Positions 44,005 through 56,542 of a stretch of 64,000 nucleotides of DNA are shown here, piece by piece. The notes below the pieces were generated by a model that had not been told where the DNA came from, did not search any database, and saw only the letters and a program-made list of their open reading frames with translations. Position 1 is the stretch's first letter. Every line of letters begins with the position of its first letter. The stretch comes from Euryodendron excelsum (taxonomy: Eukaryota > Streptophyta > Magnoliopsida > Ericales > Pentaphylacaceae): assembly GCA_033060915.1 (NCBI GenBank), contig CM065386.1, positions 2,998,501 to 3,062,500 on the forward strand. The letters are read 5' to 3'. A program made the translations under genes and the position numbers.

Positions 44005-47000
44005 TCATATATCAAGAAGCAACCTCCGAGGATCCTCCACCACATCCTTGATGCGGCGGAGGAAAAACACTGCCTCTCTCCCATCAATCAGACGATGATC
44101 ATATGTCAAGGCAATGTACATCATTGGTCTTGGAACTACATTGCCTCCAACAACCATTGGACGGCTCACTATCGAATGCATACCCAGTATAGCAGACTGT
44201 CAAAAAATTGTACAATTGTGTAAGATGCTGAACCCCAAAGTTAATGATATCAAATAAAAAGAAAAACAGAACATGAAATGAATGAAGGGGAAGAAAAAAA
44301 CAGGTGCTGATCCATAAGAAAGGAAAAAATCACCTTCTTATCTACTGATGTCTGACATTCCTAGTAAAGAGTTGTACCTGAGGGGGGTTGATGATGGGGG
44401 TGCTTAAGAGGCTTCCATAAACACCACCATTAGATATTGTGAATGAACCTCCAGCCATTTCATCAATTGATATAGTTCCATCGGTCGCCTTCTTAGCAAG
44501 AGTGTTGATCTCCTTCTCTATCTCAGCAAAATTCATCTTCTCAGCATTGCGGATAACTGGAACAACAAGGCCCTGAATAAAAGGAGGAAGAGATCAATCT
44601 GTTGTAAGTCATAATATCAATCAGTAGAGGAAATGACATGAGCTGGATGAAAAAGAAAGAAGTGGGAGTTCTCTGTTCTGGTCCTATCCTAGCAGCTAGT
44701 AGGAAGTTATGCAGTGGCAACTGCACTTCTATCCGCAGAAGCTTACAACTAAACTAGAAACCAATTCAAGCAAACATTTTATATATTTGTACAGAATCTT
44801 CCATGGATCACCTGCAATCTATCCAAATATATGGATATTTTCGAAATGAATGAAGCCTAATTGGCACAGAGGCAGATGGGACAAAGACACGAGACTAAAT
44901 GGAAACAAAGATGCAGAAAGGACACGGCAATATATAACATGATTTTACATATAAAAACTCCATAACTTCGATTAATATTCTAGATTTCTGTATCAAGAAT
45001 TTCATAATGAGAAAGATGAAATTCAACAAGTTCATTTCAAAGTAATATAACACTTGTACTACTCACCTATTGTATTATTGCCTTTACATTTTTGTTCCTG
45101 TCCTATAGCAGAATTGCCCATTACATGCTTGAATTTTGCTTGTCATGTGCATGATATCAAATTTTCTTTAAAAGAAGAAAATTCTGGATACTTTGGGCCG
45201 TGGTGGAAGTGTTTTGGGATGTGTTGGCAAGGTATCCCAAATAACTAAATTTCTTTCTGAACAAACACATCCACGGGATATCAGATGTGTCCAAAAGTGT
45301 CCGTAAAGTGTCAATGTCCGACACATGTCTAATACAAACACTCCACCTTTATGGAAATATCAATGCTTCTTAGATTAAGCATATGTATCAAACAAGCTAT
45401 GTTCCATGCAGTGGAGGACCCTAGATTTCACATTTGGGGGGGGGGGGGGGGGGGCGGGGGCGCAATTACACTTTTTTTTTCTAAATATACAAAAATCTAT
45501 GGGGGTTTAAGGAAAATATGAAAATTTTGGCCTCCCTCCCTCTCCTCCTCTCAGTCCGCCATTGGTTCCACAGACGCTTCATTTTCCTTGAAAGTTGATG
45601 AAGTACATGATTTTCAAACACTTCAATTTTATGAAATATATTTCTACATTTGGGGTTCAAATGGATCTGAAAACCAGTCACAGAGCATCCAACATGCATC
45701 CCAAAGTCAATGTAATACAGATCATAACTCAATAAAATTCATTTGATTTACTTATGCTAATAACACTAGTTGTGCACTTACGGACCAATTTGGAAACGGC
45801 AGGGCACAATAACAAAAACACTTAAAACGAAGGGGCTATTTAGAACAAACCTCACATTGCACGTCCAATATTTTGTAAGTTGAAACACGAAGATACTAAA
45901 AGGAAACTTGACAAACCTTTGAAGTACCAACGGCTATGCTAATATCTATGTAGTCTCTATATATGATATCATCCCCATCAATCACAGCATTGATAATAGG
46001 TTGATTTTGAAGCCCACTAACAGCAGCCTGAAATTCAAAACTGGAATTCATAAATATCTTTGAAATTGAACTATAAACTCTGAAGAAGCACATAAATGCT
46101 CATGCGAATGTGCCAGATGCACGAGCATACATGTCAGAGAACATCTTTGACCATGTTCAATTCTAGCAATATTAAGCCATAGACTTACTACATACCTTCA
46201 CAAATCCAGACATAAGTCCCAATTTGACTCCATGCTTTTCAACAAAGGCATCCTTATATTCGGAACGGAGTTTCATCAAATTAGTCCTGCAAGAAGCAGC
46301 AAATCAACAAGGGAAACAATAAAACTAGCAAAATTTTGATCACAAGAAGGCCATGTCAACCATGTTAAGATATGCAAGGCAATTTGTTTAAATACCATAA
46401 AGGTTATGTATTTAAGACAACTTGGTAATTTAACTGACGAGCTCTTGATTGGTTTTGTTAGATTCTGCAAGCATCACAATCTGGTGCTAGATTTGGGAAA
46501 TGATCACTAATCAATCAACCAAGGATCTTTATCAATTCGCAGATTGATAAGTCGAGTGGACCAAAGTGGCCAATACTAACCAAGTATGGTTGATAATTTG
46601 TGCCAACGAATCCAACCTAGAAGAAACACTAAGAAGTTGTAATACTCTTTAACCCATGTATAAGAAAAATTAATAATAGTATTATCAATTGTCAACTTCC
46701 TGTTTTAATTTACCCTTGCAGGTCACTTGTGCAGAGGGAAAACGATGTAACTGCAAATCTTAGAAATGTTACCACTGGACTTCCCAAACCAAGAACCAAC
46801 TTAAACTTGGCTAGACTCCAACCAGATCTGTTAATCACAGTTTGATGTGGTTTTTTACTTGCAAACTGGACACCTGAACTTGGTCGGTCAACTCTAGCTT
46901 AAGCAGCATCAAATGATCAATCTGAAGTGAATTGAGTCCCTAATCTAGTCCATAGATTTGAAAAAGTTTAGCATAAGCCCACCAGTCATAAACTATGAAA

Positions 47001-50000
47001 GAATTAGAAATATGGATTTACACTTACATATCAACTTCATTAAATGTTGTCAACAGTGCAAATGTGTTTTGAGAATCTTTCAAACGTGTCGCAACTCGTT
47101 TTCTGAGCCTTGTCATAGGAACCTGTAATCATGATAAACTCTAATAATATATGCAAGCAGGAAAATCCACTAGAACATAGCACATTACATTAATGTATTT
47201 CTAGTGAAATATATTTTGGTGTATGAATATGGAACCATAAGACTTACTCGTCTTTCCCTTTCTTTAGGGGGAAGCTGGGGTTCTGTAGCAGAGCGTTTAG
47301 GAGGAGGAGGAGAAGCAGAAGTTGTCTTAGGCTTCTCTTTAACAGGAGTGCTTTCAACTTTAGGCTTTTGCTTATCCTCTTCACTCTTTTCAGCAGGAGA
47401 AGGTGGCTGAGAAGCACCTTTGTCTGATGTCTTCTCAGATGGAGCAACATAGGCTACCCCTTCACCACTCTTTGAAATGACAGCAATCTGAGTACCTGGT
47501 TCCACAGTATCCCCTTCCTTGGCTACAAACTACCAATGATTAAGTACAGATTCAGAATCCGACCCATTCCAAAAGAAGCCAAGGAGAAGTATAGTGACTT
47601 GTACAAGAACAATGATAGTAATCCAACTTAGTGATATTTTACCTTTTGGATTACACCTGCTTCAGGACTTGCAACGTCAATTGTCACCTGGCGGAAGATA
47701 GACAATCCAAATAATAAAAGTAATCAGTCCTGTTGAGAACTTTAGAAGCTTGAATTATAACATTATGGCCCCACTCCATAATAAGTACCTTATCTGTTTC
47801 AATTTGAGCAATTGGCTCATCAACTTCTACTCTGTCACCGGGATCTGCTCCCAAATATCAGACAACAAAACACCATCAAGCACTTAAATTCACAGAGAAC
47901 AGATATTTGAACGGTTGAATTTGGGCAAGACATATTAAGAATCATACTCTTCAAGAATTTTGCCAGAGTTCCATCACTTATAGATTCACCCATAAAAGGG
48001 ACAACAGCATCAACCAGATCACCTGCATCGCACATGTACACAAGAGGAACAAATTCAAAAAAAAATTTCCCTGATAAGTAACAAATTAAAAACTATTAGA
48101 TATTAGCTAACAACTGCAAGATAAGGAATGCTGGGCGAGAGTAAAAAAGTTGCACATGTTAAGATTTTAGATGCTACCTGCGCAGCTTGTTGCACATGTT
48201 TGGATTCCAACCAACATCTCTTAAAGCATTTTGTCTGTAATCAACCCCAACATGTAAATATAGGCTAACATTTGCAGTCATAACCCCGTGCTCTTTTTTG
48301 ATGCCTAAATACAACGTAACCATATTTCTCTATGCATAGAGGTTAATGTACTTGTGATACAGAAGCTATTGCCTGGTTAGACAAAGTATATCCACTTTGA
48401 AAATCTAAAACAAAGTCTGTGGGCCCCAGACCATGCAAGAAGAATTTTTGGTCCAACGGAAAGAATCTGAAGTAATATTAGATCTTAATAATAGTTTATC
48501 TAGAGTCAGTTTTCAACTGATTGTTTCATTATTCTTTTTTTTTAATGTTTTAGGAGTTGAAGGTATTTTGGTAATTTTGCAATTTACTGCACATGGCTGT
48601 AGGTGTCACCCATAGATCACATGGGTTAAGTAATGTTTTCAGTCTTCGATATGATTTGTATTAGGTGTAAAGTATTCCAATTACTCAAAGTTTCTGAGTC
48701 TCCTAATTTTGAGTCGTAGTCTTAGTGGAAAGGGAAAAGTTAGTAGCCTATACATATCCATGCAATTCTTCTATTCCAAGAAGTTGACTTTCAGGAAATT
48801 TGTAAATGGTGTTTGAGTCTTTGCTTAGCCATTGCAAGTTACAGCTCTCTTATTACTGTTCACAGTCCAATAGCAGTCCACTTTGTACCCCTCCAAAACC
48901 GTAACAAATCAAGCCTAAATCAACCATAGCACCTTCTCCTACCTATTGGCTTTCAATTTCATCATTTAAATCTTTAATTACTCGAATAGAGGTCCTCCAA
49001 GAATGTCCATATTAAAAATCCTTTTCAGCCCTATTCTATTTACAAACTCTACTACCTTTTTCTTCCTTTTAGAAATCTAAAGCTACAAGCATTCCTAAAC
49101 CCAAACCCACTAAAAAACCAATTGTAGGCAGCATTAGGCCAAGTTTTCTAATCTATCCTTCATCAACTTGCTCAAAGATGAGCCCATTTCTTCCAACAAT
49201 CACTAGCGGACAATACGAAAACTACAACATACACAAATCAACACATAGATATGCATGCATGTCTAATAAAATCACATGCATTATACGAACACATCTTAGA
49301 CTCTTAATAAAGAAGAAGTCACTATGAGAGCATATTGAATATCACACCATTGTCGGAAGAAAACAGCCTGTTTTGTGTTTGCACGGTAAACTCTGGCTGA
49401 AGACTGGCCATAACTTCCCTGCACACCAGACATTAGGAACAAATACAATGAATCAGAAGACCAGAAAGAAAGACAGCTCCAATTATAAAAGACTTCTTTA
49501 GTATTTATCCTCACTGTTTCCCATATCATTTTTGAATGAATTGTGATGGATTAGCATCTTCAATGCACAAACAAAATTAAATGTTGCAGATTACTCGTTA
49601 AGGATATGGCAATATGGTTGCCAGGGCCTGCTCAAGACAATTTAAAGCCTAAGGTGACAATTTTAAATAAATCCTTTTATATTTTTTTTAAATTGTTACA
49701 AAAAAAATTGAGTTAAATCCGTTATTGTTGAAATTAACAAGTGTATTGATTTTGGACTTTTTTTCCCAAAAATATGTAGAAAATATATAAGATTTAACTA
49801 TAACATATAAGGTTTTAAAAAATCTGCGACTTTTAAAATATTTTTGCACAATTTATTTTATTGGGTTAAACCAGTCCTATCTTTTTCAAAGTTGACTAAT
49901 GTCGTTGATTTTCCTTGTTTTTTATAGGGCTTTTTTTTCTCATCTGGACTGGGCTTTTTGTTAGGGCCTTAGTTATAGCATATAAAAGTTTTAAAAAATT

Positions 50001-52386
50001 GGAGCCTTCAAAATTTTATTTTTTTGTACAATATATTTATTAATTAAATTCGTATTTTCTTGAAAGGTGATTTTCGGCTCATTTTGCATACAAACATTTT
50101 TTCTCTTATCTAGATCAAGGCCTTTTTTCTTAAAAAAAAATATTAAGAATATATAAGACCTTTATTACAAAATCTAAAATTTTTACAAATTTAGAGCCTT
50201 AAAAAATTGGAGGCCTAAGGTGGCCGCCTCACCCACCTAGGGGATGAGCCGGCCCTGAAGGTTGCCCAGACCTGGTTTTAGATGGGCTTGGGAATGGTTT
50301 TGATTATTCAAACCCCAGCAAGATTTAAGAAACAGTTCAATCACAAGAACTTCCACAAGTTTAATCCAACTTGAGTTTGGCTTGCTATTTTTTTTTTTTA
50401 TATGCATTTTCTGTTAGATATACACATCTGCTAAACAATTTAGTAGGATCACCGATCACAAAGTTGGGTTCAAGGCAAGTTAGTGTAGCATTAATCCAGT
50501 CATGGCAAGTTTGGGCTTGGACCAACAATCCTGAGTAGGAATGGCAACGGGGCAGGTTGGTACGGGTTACCCTTCTCCCAACCCCGTTTAATTTTATAAA
50601 ATCTTACCCCATCCCCGTCCCATCCCCGAATATAAACGGGGCGGGGTACAAACAAAAAAATTTTAATCGGGGCAGGTTCCCCATCGGGTTCCCATTTAGC
50701 TCAAAATGATTTTTTGTTTTTTGAAACTTTAAACTATGAATGCTACACGGCAAGCTTGAAGCCTGCAAGCGTGTCCTCCAATGAAAGCTGGCTGGAGGTC
50801 TTGGTTTTATAGGCATTGAAGCCTTTTGCTTTTGTTGGAGTTTCGATGTGGGATTTGCTGGAGCAGTCTTGGTTTTATAAGCATTGAGGCCTTTTGTTTT
50901 TGTTGGAGTTTCGATGTGGGATAGGATGGCATGAAACATGCTTTTCAACAAAGTGGGAAGCTTCTTACAGCTTTTCTTTGTCCCACATCGGTCTTGTAAA
51001 GAAATTATAACCACTATATATAACATATGGCCAGCTCTTTTATGTGAAGTTGTTGTTGGGCAGAATACCAATGACTTAATTTTGGAAGGCTTCCTATATA
51101 CGGGGCGGGTTCGGGGTGGGAGGAGCAAACCCCGTCCCCGTCCCAAACCCGATGCGGGTTAGCCCCTGTAATCCCATACCCGCCCATACCCGTTTAAATG
51201 CATCCCAACTCCGTCCCATTAGGGGCGGAGCGGGGCGGGTCCCCGAAAATTCGGGTTAAATTGCCATCCCTAATCCTGAGGCTACCCTTGTAACCATCCC
51301 TAGTTGGGATTTCAAATACACAGCTAACCATTAAGTTCATTCAACTCATGAAGTAAAATAATAGAACGTATCACTAACCTTATTGGCCTTAAACTTGTTG
51401 AGTGGCCTATCACAACAAGAAACATATGGAGAAATTAATTGCAAGATAGTGCAGAAAATCAGATGCATCAGCTTTTGCGATGTCATTAGGACAATGAAGG
51501 TGGCCAACAGATTACCTGGAAAAATGAGGTGACACAAGTTTCGAACATGCCCAAATCCTCTTGGATGGTGTAATATCTGTTCACATGCTTGAAAAGCAAG
51601 AATTCTGAGAAACATTCATATAAATCTTGGAAAGCAAATATTATTCACAGCATTGTCTCAAAGGAGATATATCAATCAAGAGCAGAGTCAATAACCAATC
51701 TTGCTCTCTGCTAACAGTAATTAAACAACCCACATAGTAAAAAACATATGACTCAAATTTTCATTTTCATTTCTTTTCCTCAGCTTCTTCATCAACCAAA
51801 CTGGAAATAAATTGAAAAGAACAAAGAATTAAATAAACTAATTGTCCATTCTAATCAGTTTGTTTTCTGCTACTTATTTAACTTTATCATTAACCTAACC
51901 AAAATAAAAGCCAATCCAACACCTCTAATAGATATAGACTAATTTCAATTTAATTATTACAAAACATGTGCATTCCATGGTAACACAAATCTCTCTCCTT
52001 CAAAAATCACATCACTAACAAATGCACTCAACAATAATCTGCTAAAAAACAAATAGAACAAACCAAAACAACGAGTACCTCGTCTCCCGAAGTTGAGTAA
52101 ATTCTAGTTGTAGATACTGCCGGCCGAACCGCACGGAATGATTGCCCTAATATCTGATAGGAAAGGACACAAACCTTTATTACCAATTTTGGGTATGTGT
52201 TCATTATTACAAAACATGTATATACATATATGCACATCTATCTACGAAAAGACATAAATGACTTACCAAAAACTACTAAAAAAAAACATAAACGAAGAAA
52301 GGATAAAAAATATTAGGGTTCGTAGTCTGTACCGAAGAAGACGAGCCTCCAGGAGAGACTCGTCGCCTTATAATGCTCAACATCAT
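44005..52386 (-). CDS. Dihydrolipoyllysine-residue succinyltransferase, E2 of 2-oxoglutarate dehydrogenase (complete, 14 exons)
   Basis: Coding exons on the minus strand: 52333-52386, 52079-52153, 51516-51576, 51379-51406, 49348-49418, 47948-48022, 47789-47844, 47643-47687, 47248-47529, 47028-47122, 46196-46286, 45917-46027, 44378-44572, 44005-44196. All have GT/AG borders and join to 1431 bp (476 aa), close to the usual plant length. The protein has a mitochondrial presequence (residues 1 to about 95, [12 protein letters not shown]), then a lipoyl domain from about 97 ([14 protein letters not shown]) with the lipoyl Lys at about 140 in ETDK|VTID, split by an intron. A Pro/Lys-rich linker (about 185-249) follows, then the catalytic domain, with His at about 447 and Asp at about 451 in DHRLIDG. 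No E3-binding domain is evident, as usual for plant E2o. It transfers succinyl groups to CoA in the TCA cycle. The frame is undamaged. It is the only full ODHB copy here; intron 12 is where the duplicated fragments end. Confidence 0.95.
45409..45564. mobile_element. Small hAT-like MITE in ODHB intron 12
   Basis: The left end is CAGTGGAGGACCC and the right end on the opposite strand is CAATGGCGGACTG. It is flanked by GTTCCATG (45401-45408) and GTTCCACA (45565-45572). Inside is a run of about 22 G. It lies beyond the homology end at 45098, so it is not in the duplicated fragments. Confidence 0.65.
48023..49347. other. ODHB intron 5
   Basis: A 1.3-kb intron between the presequence exon at 49348-49418 and the first lipoyl-domain exon. 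I see no coding or mobile element structure in it. Confidence 0.6.
49622..50257. mobile_element. hAT-like element in ODHB intron 4 (636 bp)
   Basis: TIRs CAGGGCCTGCTCAAG (left) and CAGGGCCGGCTCATC (right end, reverse strand), flanked by ATGGTTGC (49614-49621) and AAGGTTGC (50258-50265). No transposase is encoded. The 8-bp duplication and CAGGG end fit hAT. Confidence 0.8.
50536..51272. mobile_element. hAT-like element in ODHB intron 4 (737 bp), perfect 8-bp TSD
   Basis: The ends are TAGGAATGGCAACGGGGC and, on the reverse strand, TAGGGATGGCAATTTAACCC. Perfect ATCCTGAG direct repeats lie at 50528-50535 and 51273-51280. Subterminal GC-rich CCCCGTCCC repeats occur at both ends. There is an internal direct duplication of about 50 bp (TTGGAGTTTCGATGTGGGAT at about 50838 and 50901). 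No transposase is seen. Confidence 0.88.
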
Positions 52387-53254
52387 CCGTCTGATCTCTT
52401 AACACTGCTTTCAACATCAAAAGAGCTCGCGAATCTCAATTACATACAATAAATGACAAAGAAAATCATAATTTTCAACCAACATAGACGACAGTACCAA
52501 TCACAAACGCATAGAAATGCCGCTGTAACAGATCTGAGAGAATTTAACAGAAAACAAATTGGATTAAGAGGTTTGACCTGATTTGAAGGATGTTGTGATT
52601 CTTCTGCGAAGTTCGAATGCACTAGATCAAAAGGGTAGGGCTTGGAGATCGCCTCTATGAGTCTATATATCTATATCTATTGTTATGTATATAGATATAG
52701 AAAGAGAGAGAGAGTCGCCCGAAGATGCTGAACCTTTGAATGACTTTTCATTGCATTGCACATTTGCACTAAGAGTGGTCAAAGTTCAAACGACGGCTAG
52801 TGAATATTTTTCTTTTTTCTTTTTTGTTTAAATATCATTTTTCGGTCGGACGATAGGGTAAGTTCACGTGGCTAAAGCATGGCACGTACAAAAGCTGATT
52901 GGGAGGCAATTTGCAAATAATTGAGAAAGTTGGTGAGTGCTGTAAAACGGTGTCGTTAGGCTTTAGCAGAATTCGAGCTGCATTCGCAACTGGGCACAAA
53001 ACTGGGCTAATTTTAGCTCGTCAATTTCATAGGCCTGAAATCTCAGTCAGTCCCAGCCCAGACAAACTACCCGCTAATTGGGCTGCCCAAAGAGAATTTC
53101 ATAACAAACCATGAATCGAATTAAACCAGCCTTCATAGGTTTCATTGGTTCAGTTCTATACTTCTAGTAGAAGTTCCTTTTGGTTTTAGGTCTAAAAATT
53201 TTAGAACCTGGTTCAGTTCTTAGTTCTGGAGATTGGGTAGCCCAAACCGACCCC
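52387..53254. other. ODHB 5' region and intergenic
   Basis: The probable 5'UTR and promoter of ODHB, with a (GA)n tract near 52700-52713 and AT-rich DNA. I see no further gene up to the SINE-like insertion. Confidence 0.45.
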
Positions 53255-53269
53255 TTATATATACATTTT

Positions 53270-53430
53270 TTTTTTTTGGTGTGAGAAATTTCGACAGAGG
53301 CATGAGCTACACACAGAGTCAAGGTAGGACGCACGTGAAATGCCTTTCCGTCGCATGACTATGAAGAGTCGAACTCAAGACGTATGTCAAGACCGTCCAA
53401 AACTTTACTTCTGAACCCACCATATGGGGT
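53270..53430 (-). mobile_element. SINE-like retroposon with perfect 15-bp TSD
   Basis: A 161-bp body ends (minus-strand sense) in a poly-A tail, seen as T at 53270-53277. It is flanked by identical TTATATATACATTTT at 53255-53269 and 53431-53445. In minus orientation it contains GAGTTCGACTC, close to the pol III B box, about 50-60 bp from its 5' end. The A box is weaker. It encodes no protein. Confidence 0.75.
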
Positions 53431-53804
53431 TTATATATACATTTTACATCACATATAATAAGCCTTTATAATTTTATATTGTGAATTTTAATGACTATTT
53501 CAGATATTATACAATACAATCAGATTTGCGGGGTCATTCCACATTTTCTCGAGTTAGGTTGAATCAGTCCCACATCTTGCTCAATTCGATTTTAAGTTCA
53601 AAACTTGAGAATCAATCGAAGTCGATTCAATTATGGGTTTGATCATAACCTGAACCAAATGACTCATGCACATGCCAACACACTAGCTTTGGTAGTAACA
53701 GAGGCCATAGACCACCAACTCTAACCCCGCCCCAGCTAAAGAATTACACATTAGCTTTCTTGGAATTTTGGCTAAGATCAAGTGTAACAATTGTTTTTTT
53801 TTTT

Positions 53805-54080
53805 TTTTAAGGACAAGGATTTCCTCCAACCTAGGTCGGAGAATTTCTCATGCCCTATATACTTGGCAGCAAATTAAGCTATCACGTATTAATACTGTAT
53901 TATTAATTTATTTATATTATCTCTAGATTTTAGACACCAATCATGAAATTATTATATCTCTAATAGTTATTTAAATAAAAATAAATTAATAAATATATGA
54001 TCAAATGGTGTGTTGCCACATACACGAGGCAGTAAGAATTCCTACAACTTAAGTTTGAGGAAATCCTTATTATTTTTTTA
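53805..54080. mobile_element. MITE-like inverted-repeat element
   Basis: The left arm beginning AAGGATTTCCTCCAACCTAG near 53815 matches the reverse complement of the right arm (AAGGATTTCCTCAAACTTAA) ending near 54075. The similarity continues through about 40 bp to GCATGCC/CTGCC-type sequence. The interior is AT-rich. The target duplication is obscured by T runs. Confidence 0.5.
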
Positions 54081-54215
54081 TCAAGTATTGACGCTTCGTT
54101 TGGTACTCAGATTTTTTTATGAAAAAAGCAAAGGAAAGAGAAAAATGTGAAGGAAAAGTTTTATTTTTTTGTTCACTTTTCATTCACATTTTTCTTTTTC
54201 TACTTAAAATTCAGG

Positions 54216-54365
54216 TTCCAAGCAAAACTTAAGAGAATTACACCATGCATAGATTAACATTCAGAGGAGGAGATAGCTAAATCCATTATGTTCCAAGCAG
54301 AAGCTAAGAGAATTACACCATGAATAGATTAACAGTCAGAGGAGGAGATAGCTAAATCCATTATG
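54216..54365. repeat. 75-bp tandem duplication
   Basis: Two copies starting TTCCAAGC at 54216 and 54291, each ending AAATCCATTATG, with only a few differences. Confidence 0.9.
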
Positions 54366-55972
54366 CCATTAGAAACCTCATTACAGCAAGATGTAGTTAC
54401 TATTTACACGCTCGATTGTGATTTGGCTATCTGCCTGTGTGTACGTTTCTTAAATTTGGGTAAAAAAAAAAACTAGCAAGTAAGACTAGTAGATGGTTCC
54501 AACAGTTTGGTTGTGTGGTCCAGTTTGCTCAGGTCTTAATTGTCCAAATAACCAAACCCTAACACTAGTACCTGCGGAAGGGCCTAACCCTGGGAGAAGT
54601 GATGCAAACTTGTAAGGTTTGCTAATAGTATAAATATATAGATCTATACATATGAAATGATTCTGTTAAAATATTTCTTTTTACCTGGGTCAGCTAAAGC
54701 AAATGTCAAAAGCTAATATATGTCCTTAAGTAAATTTTAAACACGTTTTGTTTAATTGTACATAGTGTTAGTAATTGTATTTTTAATATTAAAAATTATA
54801 AAAACACAATTTTAACACTTTATATAATAAAATTTTATATAATCAGACAAATTATACTTAAAATATAACCTAATAGCACGTATTAACAAAACCCAAAGCA
54901 AAAAAGGCAAATGATGGATCAATAATTTTTGTGGTTCATTGAATTTCTGAAGTTTCCTGCATCAAATTTCTCACAGCATTAAAGGCATTTTTTTTCATAA
55001 GTTTCCTAAGTGATCATGAACCAAGGTCCCCACTCATCATTTATTAGCTTACTTACCATCTGGCACTCTTGTTGAATTTTCCCCCTCACATTTATATGTT
55101 TTACATGATTGAGACTCTGAGAGTACTCATTTTCATTACTGTTCTACAAAAGAAGGGAAACATTTTAATGCTCTGATAATTGTACCAGCAGAGTTCATAA
55201 TTGCGATAGCCAAACTTAGGTAAGACCCCATCGTCCGAGTTTATTAGGAGAGACGAAACCCTAGACTAGTAAAACAAACAATGACAATGTACCAGTAAAA
55301 AAATAAATAAATAATGTTATCCAACTAAAAAAATTTATATAGAACGTTTTATAAGAGAATGATGATGTTGTTAAAATTGGTCGATTGTTCAAATTTGATT
55401 CCTTCTCACATTATTACATGGTTTGTGTAAATAGTGATCCGTAGGAAATTGAGGAAATAGTCGGTGGATGATTAACCAAAGACTAGTTTTTCAGTGTAAA
55501 ACCCAGTTAGGGAATCCAAGGAGCTTGTGGACTGAAAAAACCTATGTAAAATATATGCAGATCTACCTGATTATGAATGCGATTTAGTTTTTCCGGATAT
55601 TCTCTATGGTTATGCCGCTCGGTGGGCTGATCGATCTACACACTCTCAGTCTCCGACATGTCAAGTTCACTATTTTGTTATTCGATGTTGAGGCCCCTAA
55701 ACCTAAAGCAAGATATTGAATTCTTCCCGGAAAATGGTCATCATGGGTGTTTGTAAACGTGTGTTCATATGCATGGGCACATTTGAGAGAGAGAGAGAGA
55801 GAGAGTTACAAGCAAAACACGGGGTTTATTTATTTATACTTAACAAGCTTATTTCTTGATTACATTTCGACTGCAAAAGCAAATATATATAGAAAACAGT
55901 TGCACTGGCAAGACAAGACAGTTAAATACATCGTAGAAGCTATATAGTAGTGATGGAGAGATGATCCGGTCC
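54366..55972. other. Intergenic, left of GRP gene 1
   Basis: AT-rich. It includes a (GA)n microsatellite at about 55787-55806 and the probable 3'UTR of the minus-strand glycine-rich protein gene. No other gene is seen. Confidence 0.5.
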
Positions 55973-56470
55973 TTAAGGCACTCCACCTCCAAAGCCACCA
56001 CCAGCTCCTTCACCGAATCCCCCACCAGCTCCACCGCCAAGCCCCCCACCACCACCGCCACCAAAACCTCCACCACCTCCACCTCCAGCTCCCCCGCCAA
56101 GTCCAGCCCCAGCCCCACCTCCAAACCCACTACCAGCTCCTCCCCCAAAACCAGACCCACCCCCTAGTCCTCCACCACCGCCCCCGCCGAACCCTCCACC
56201 ACCTCCTCCGCCAAGTCCACCACCACCTCCTGAACCAGCACCCCCGCCAAAGCCAGCTCCGCCGCCAGAACCAGCTCCTCCCCCCAATCCGCCACCACCG
56301 CCGCCTCCAAAACCACCCCCACCTCCACCACCTAACCCACCACCATAGCCCGGATGGTGGAAGAATGATTTCTCATCTTCAAAAGAGCCCTTTGAGCTCA
56401 CAAGGTTTCTAGCATTGGTGGTGCAAACAAGAGCACCAAGAAGCACAAGAAGAATAAACTTAGAAGTCAT
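55973..56470 (-). CDS. Glycine-rich secreted (cell-wall type) protein, tandem copy 1
   Basis: A single-exon 165-aa ORF starts at the ATG at 56470 and ends in TAA at 55973. The N-terminus (MTSKFILLVLLGALVCTTNA) is a clear signal peptide. It is followed by a short charged region (RNLVSSKGSFEDEKSFFHH) and about 115 residues of GGGGGGLGGG, GGGFGGG and GAGSGGGAGFGGG repeats. This is the layout of plant glycine-rich proteins secreted to the cell wall. A TATA box lies about 65 bp upstream. The paralogue at 59146-59625 shares the signal peptide, the FEDEK box and the promoter. The long open frame on the opposite strand is a consequence of the GGN/CCN repeats. Confidence 0.9.
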   Translation of the reverse strand: MTSKFILLVLLGALVCTTNARNLVSSKGSFEDEKSFFHHPGYGGGLGGGGGGGFGGGGGGGLGGGAGSGGGAGFGGGAGSGGGGGLGGGGGGGFGGGGGGGLGGGSGFGGGAGSGFGGGAGAGLGGGAGGGGGGGFGGGGGGGLGGGAGGGFGEGAGGGFGGGVP

Positions 56471-56532
56471 CTTTGGTAGTAGGGATTAATTGTAAAGATG
56501 ACTTTTGATGAGAAGTGAGGACTCGAGAGAGG

Positions 56533-56542
56533 GGTTATATAG
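56533..56542 (-). promoter_or_regulatory. TATA box of GRP gene 1
   Basis: The minus strand reads CTATATAACC. The proximal sequence GATGACTTTTGATGAGAAGT between it and the ATG is shared with GRP gene 2. Confidence 0.6.

Noticed and set aside
45431..45460. Long G run as a biological signal
   Set aside because: It is a homopolymer inside a small hAT-like MITE, and its length is prone to sequencing error.
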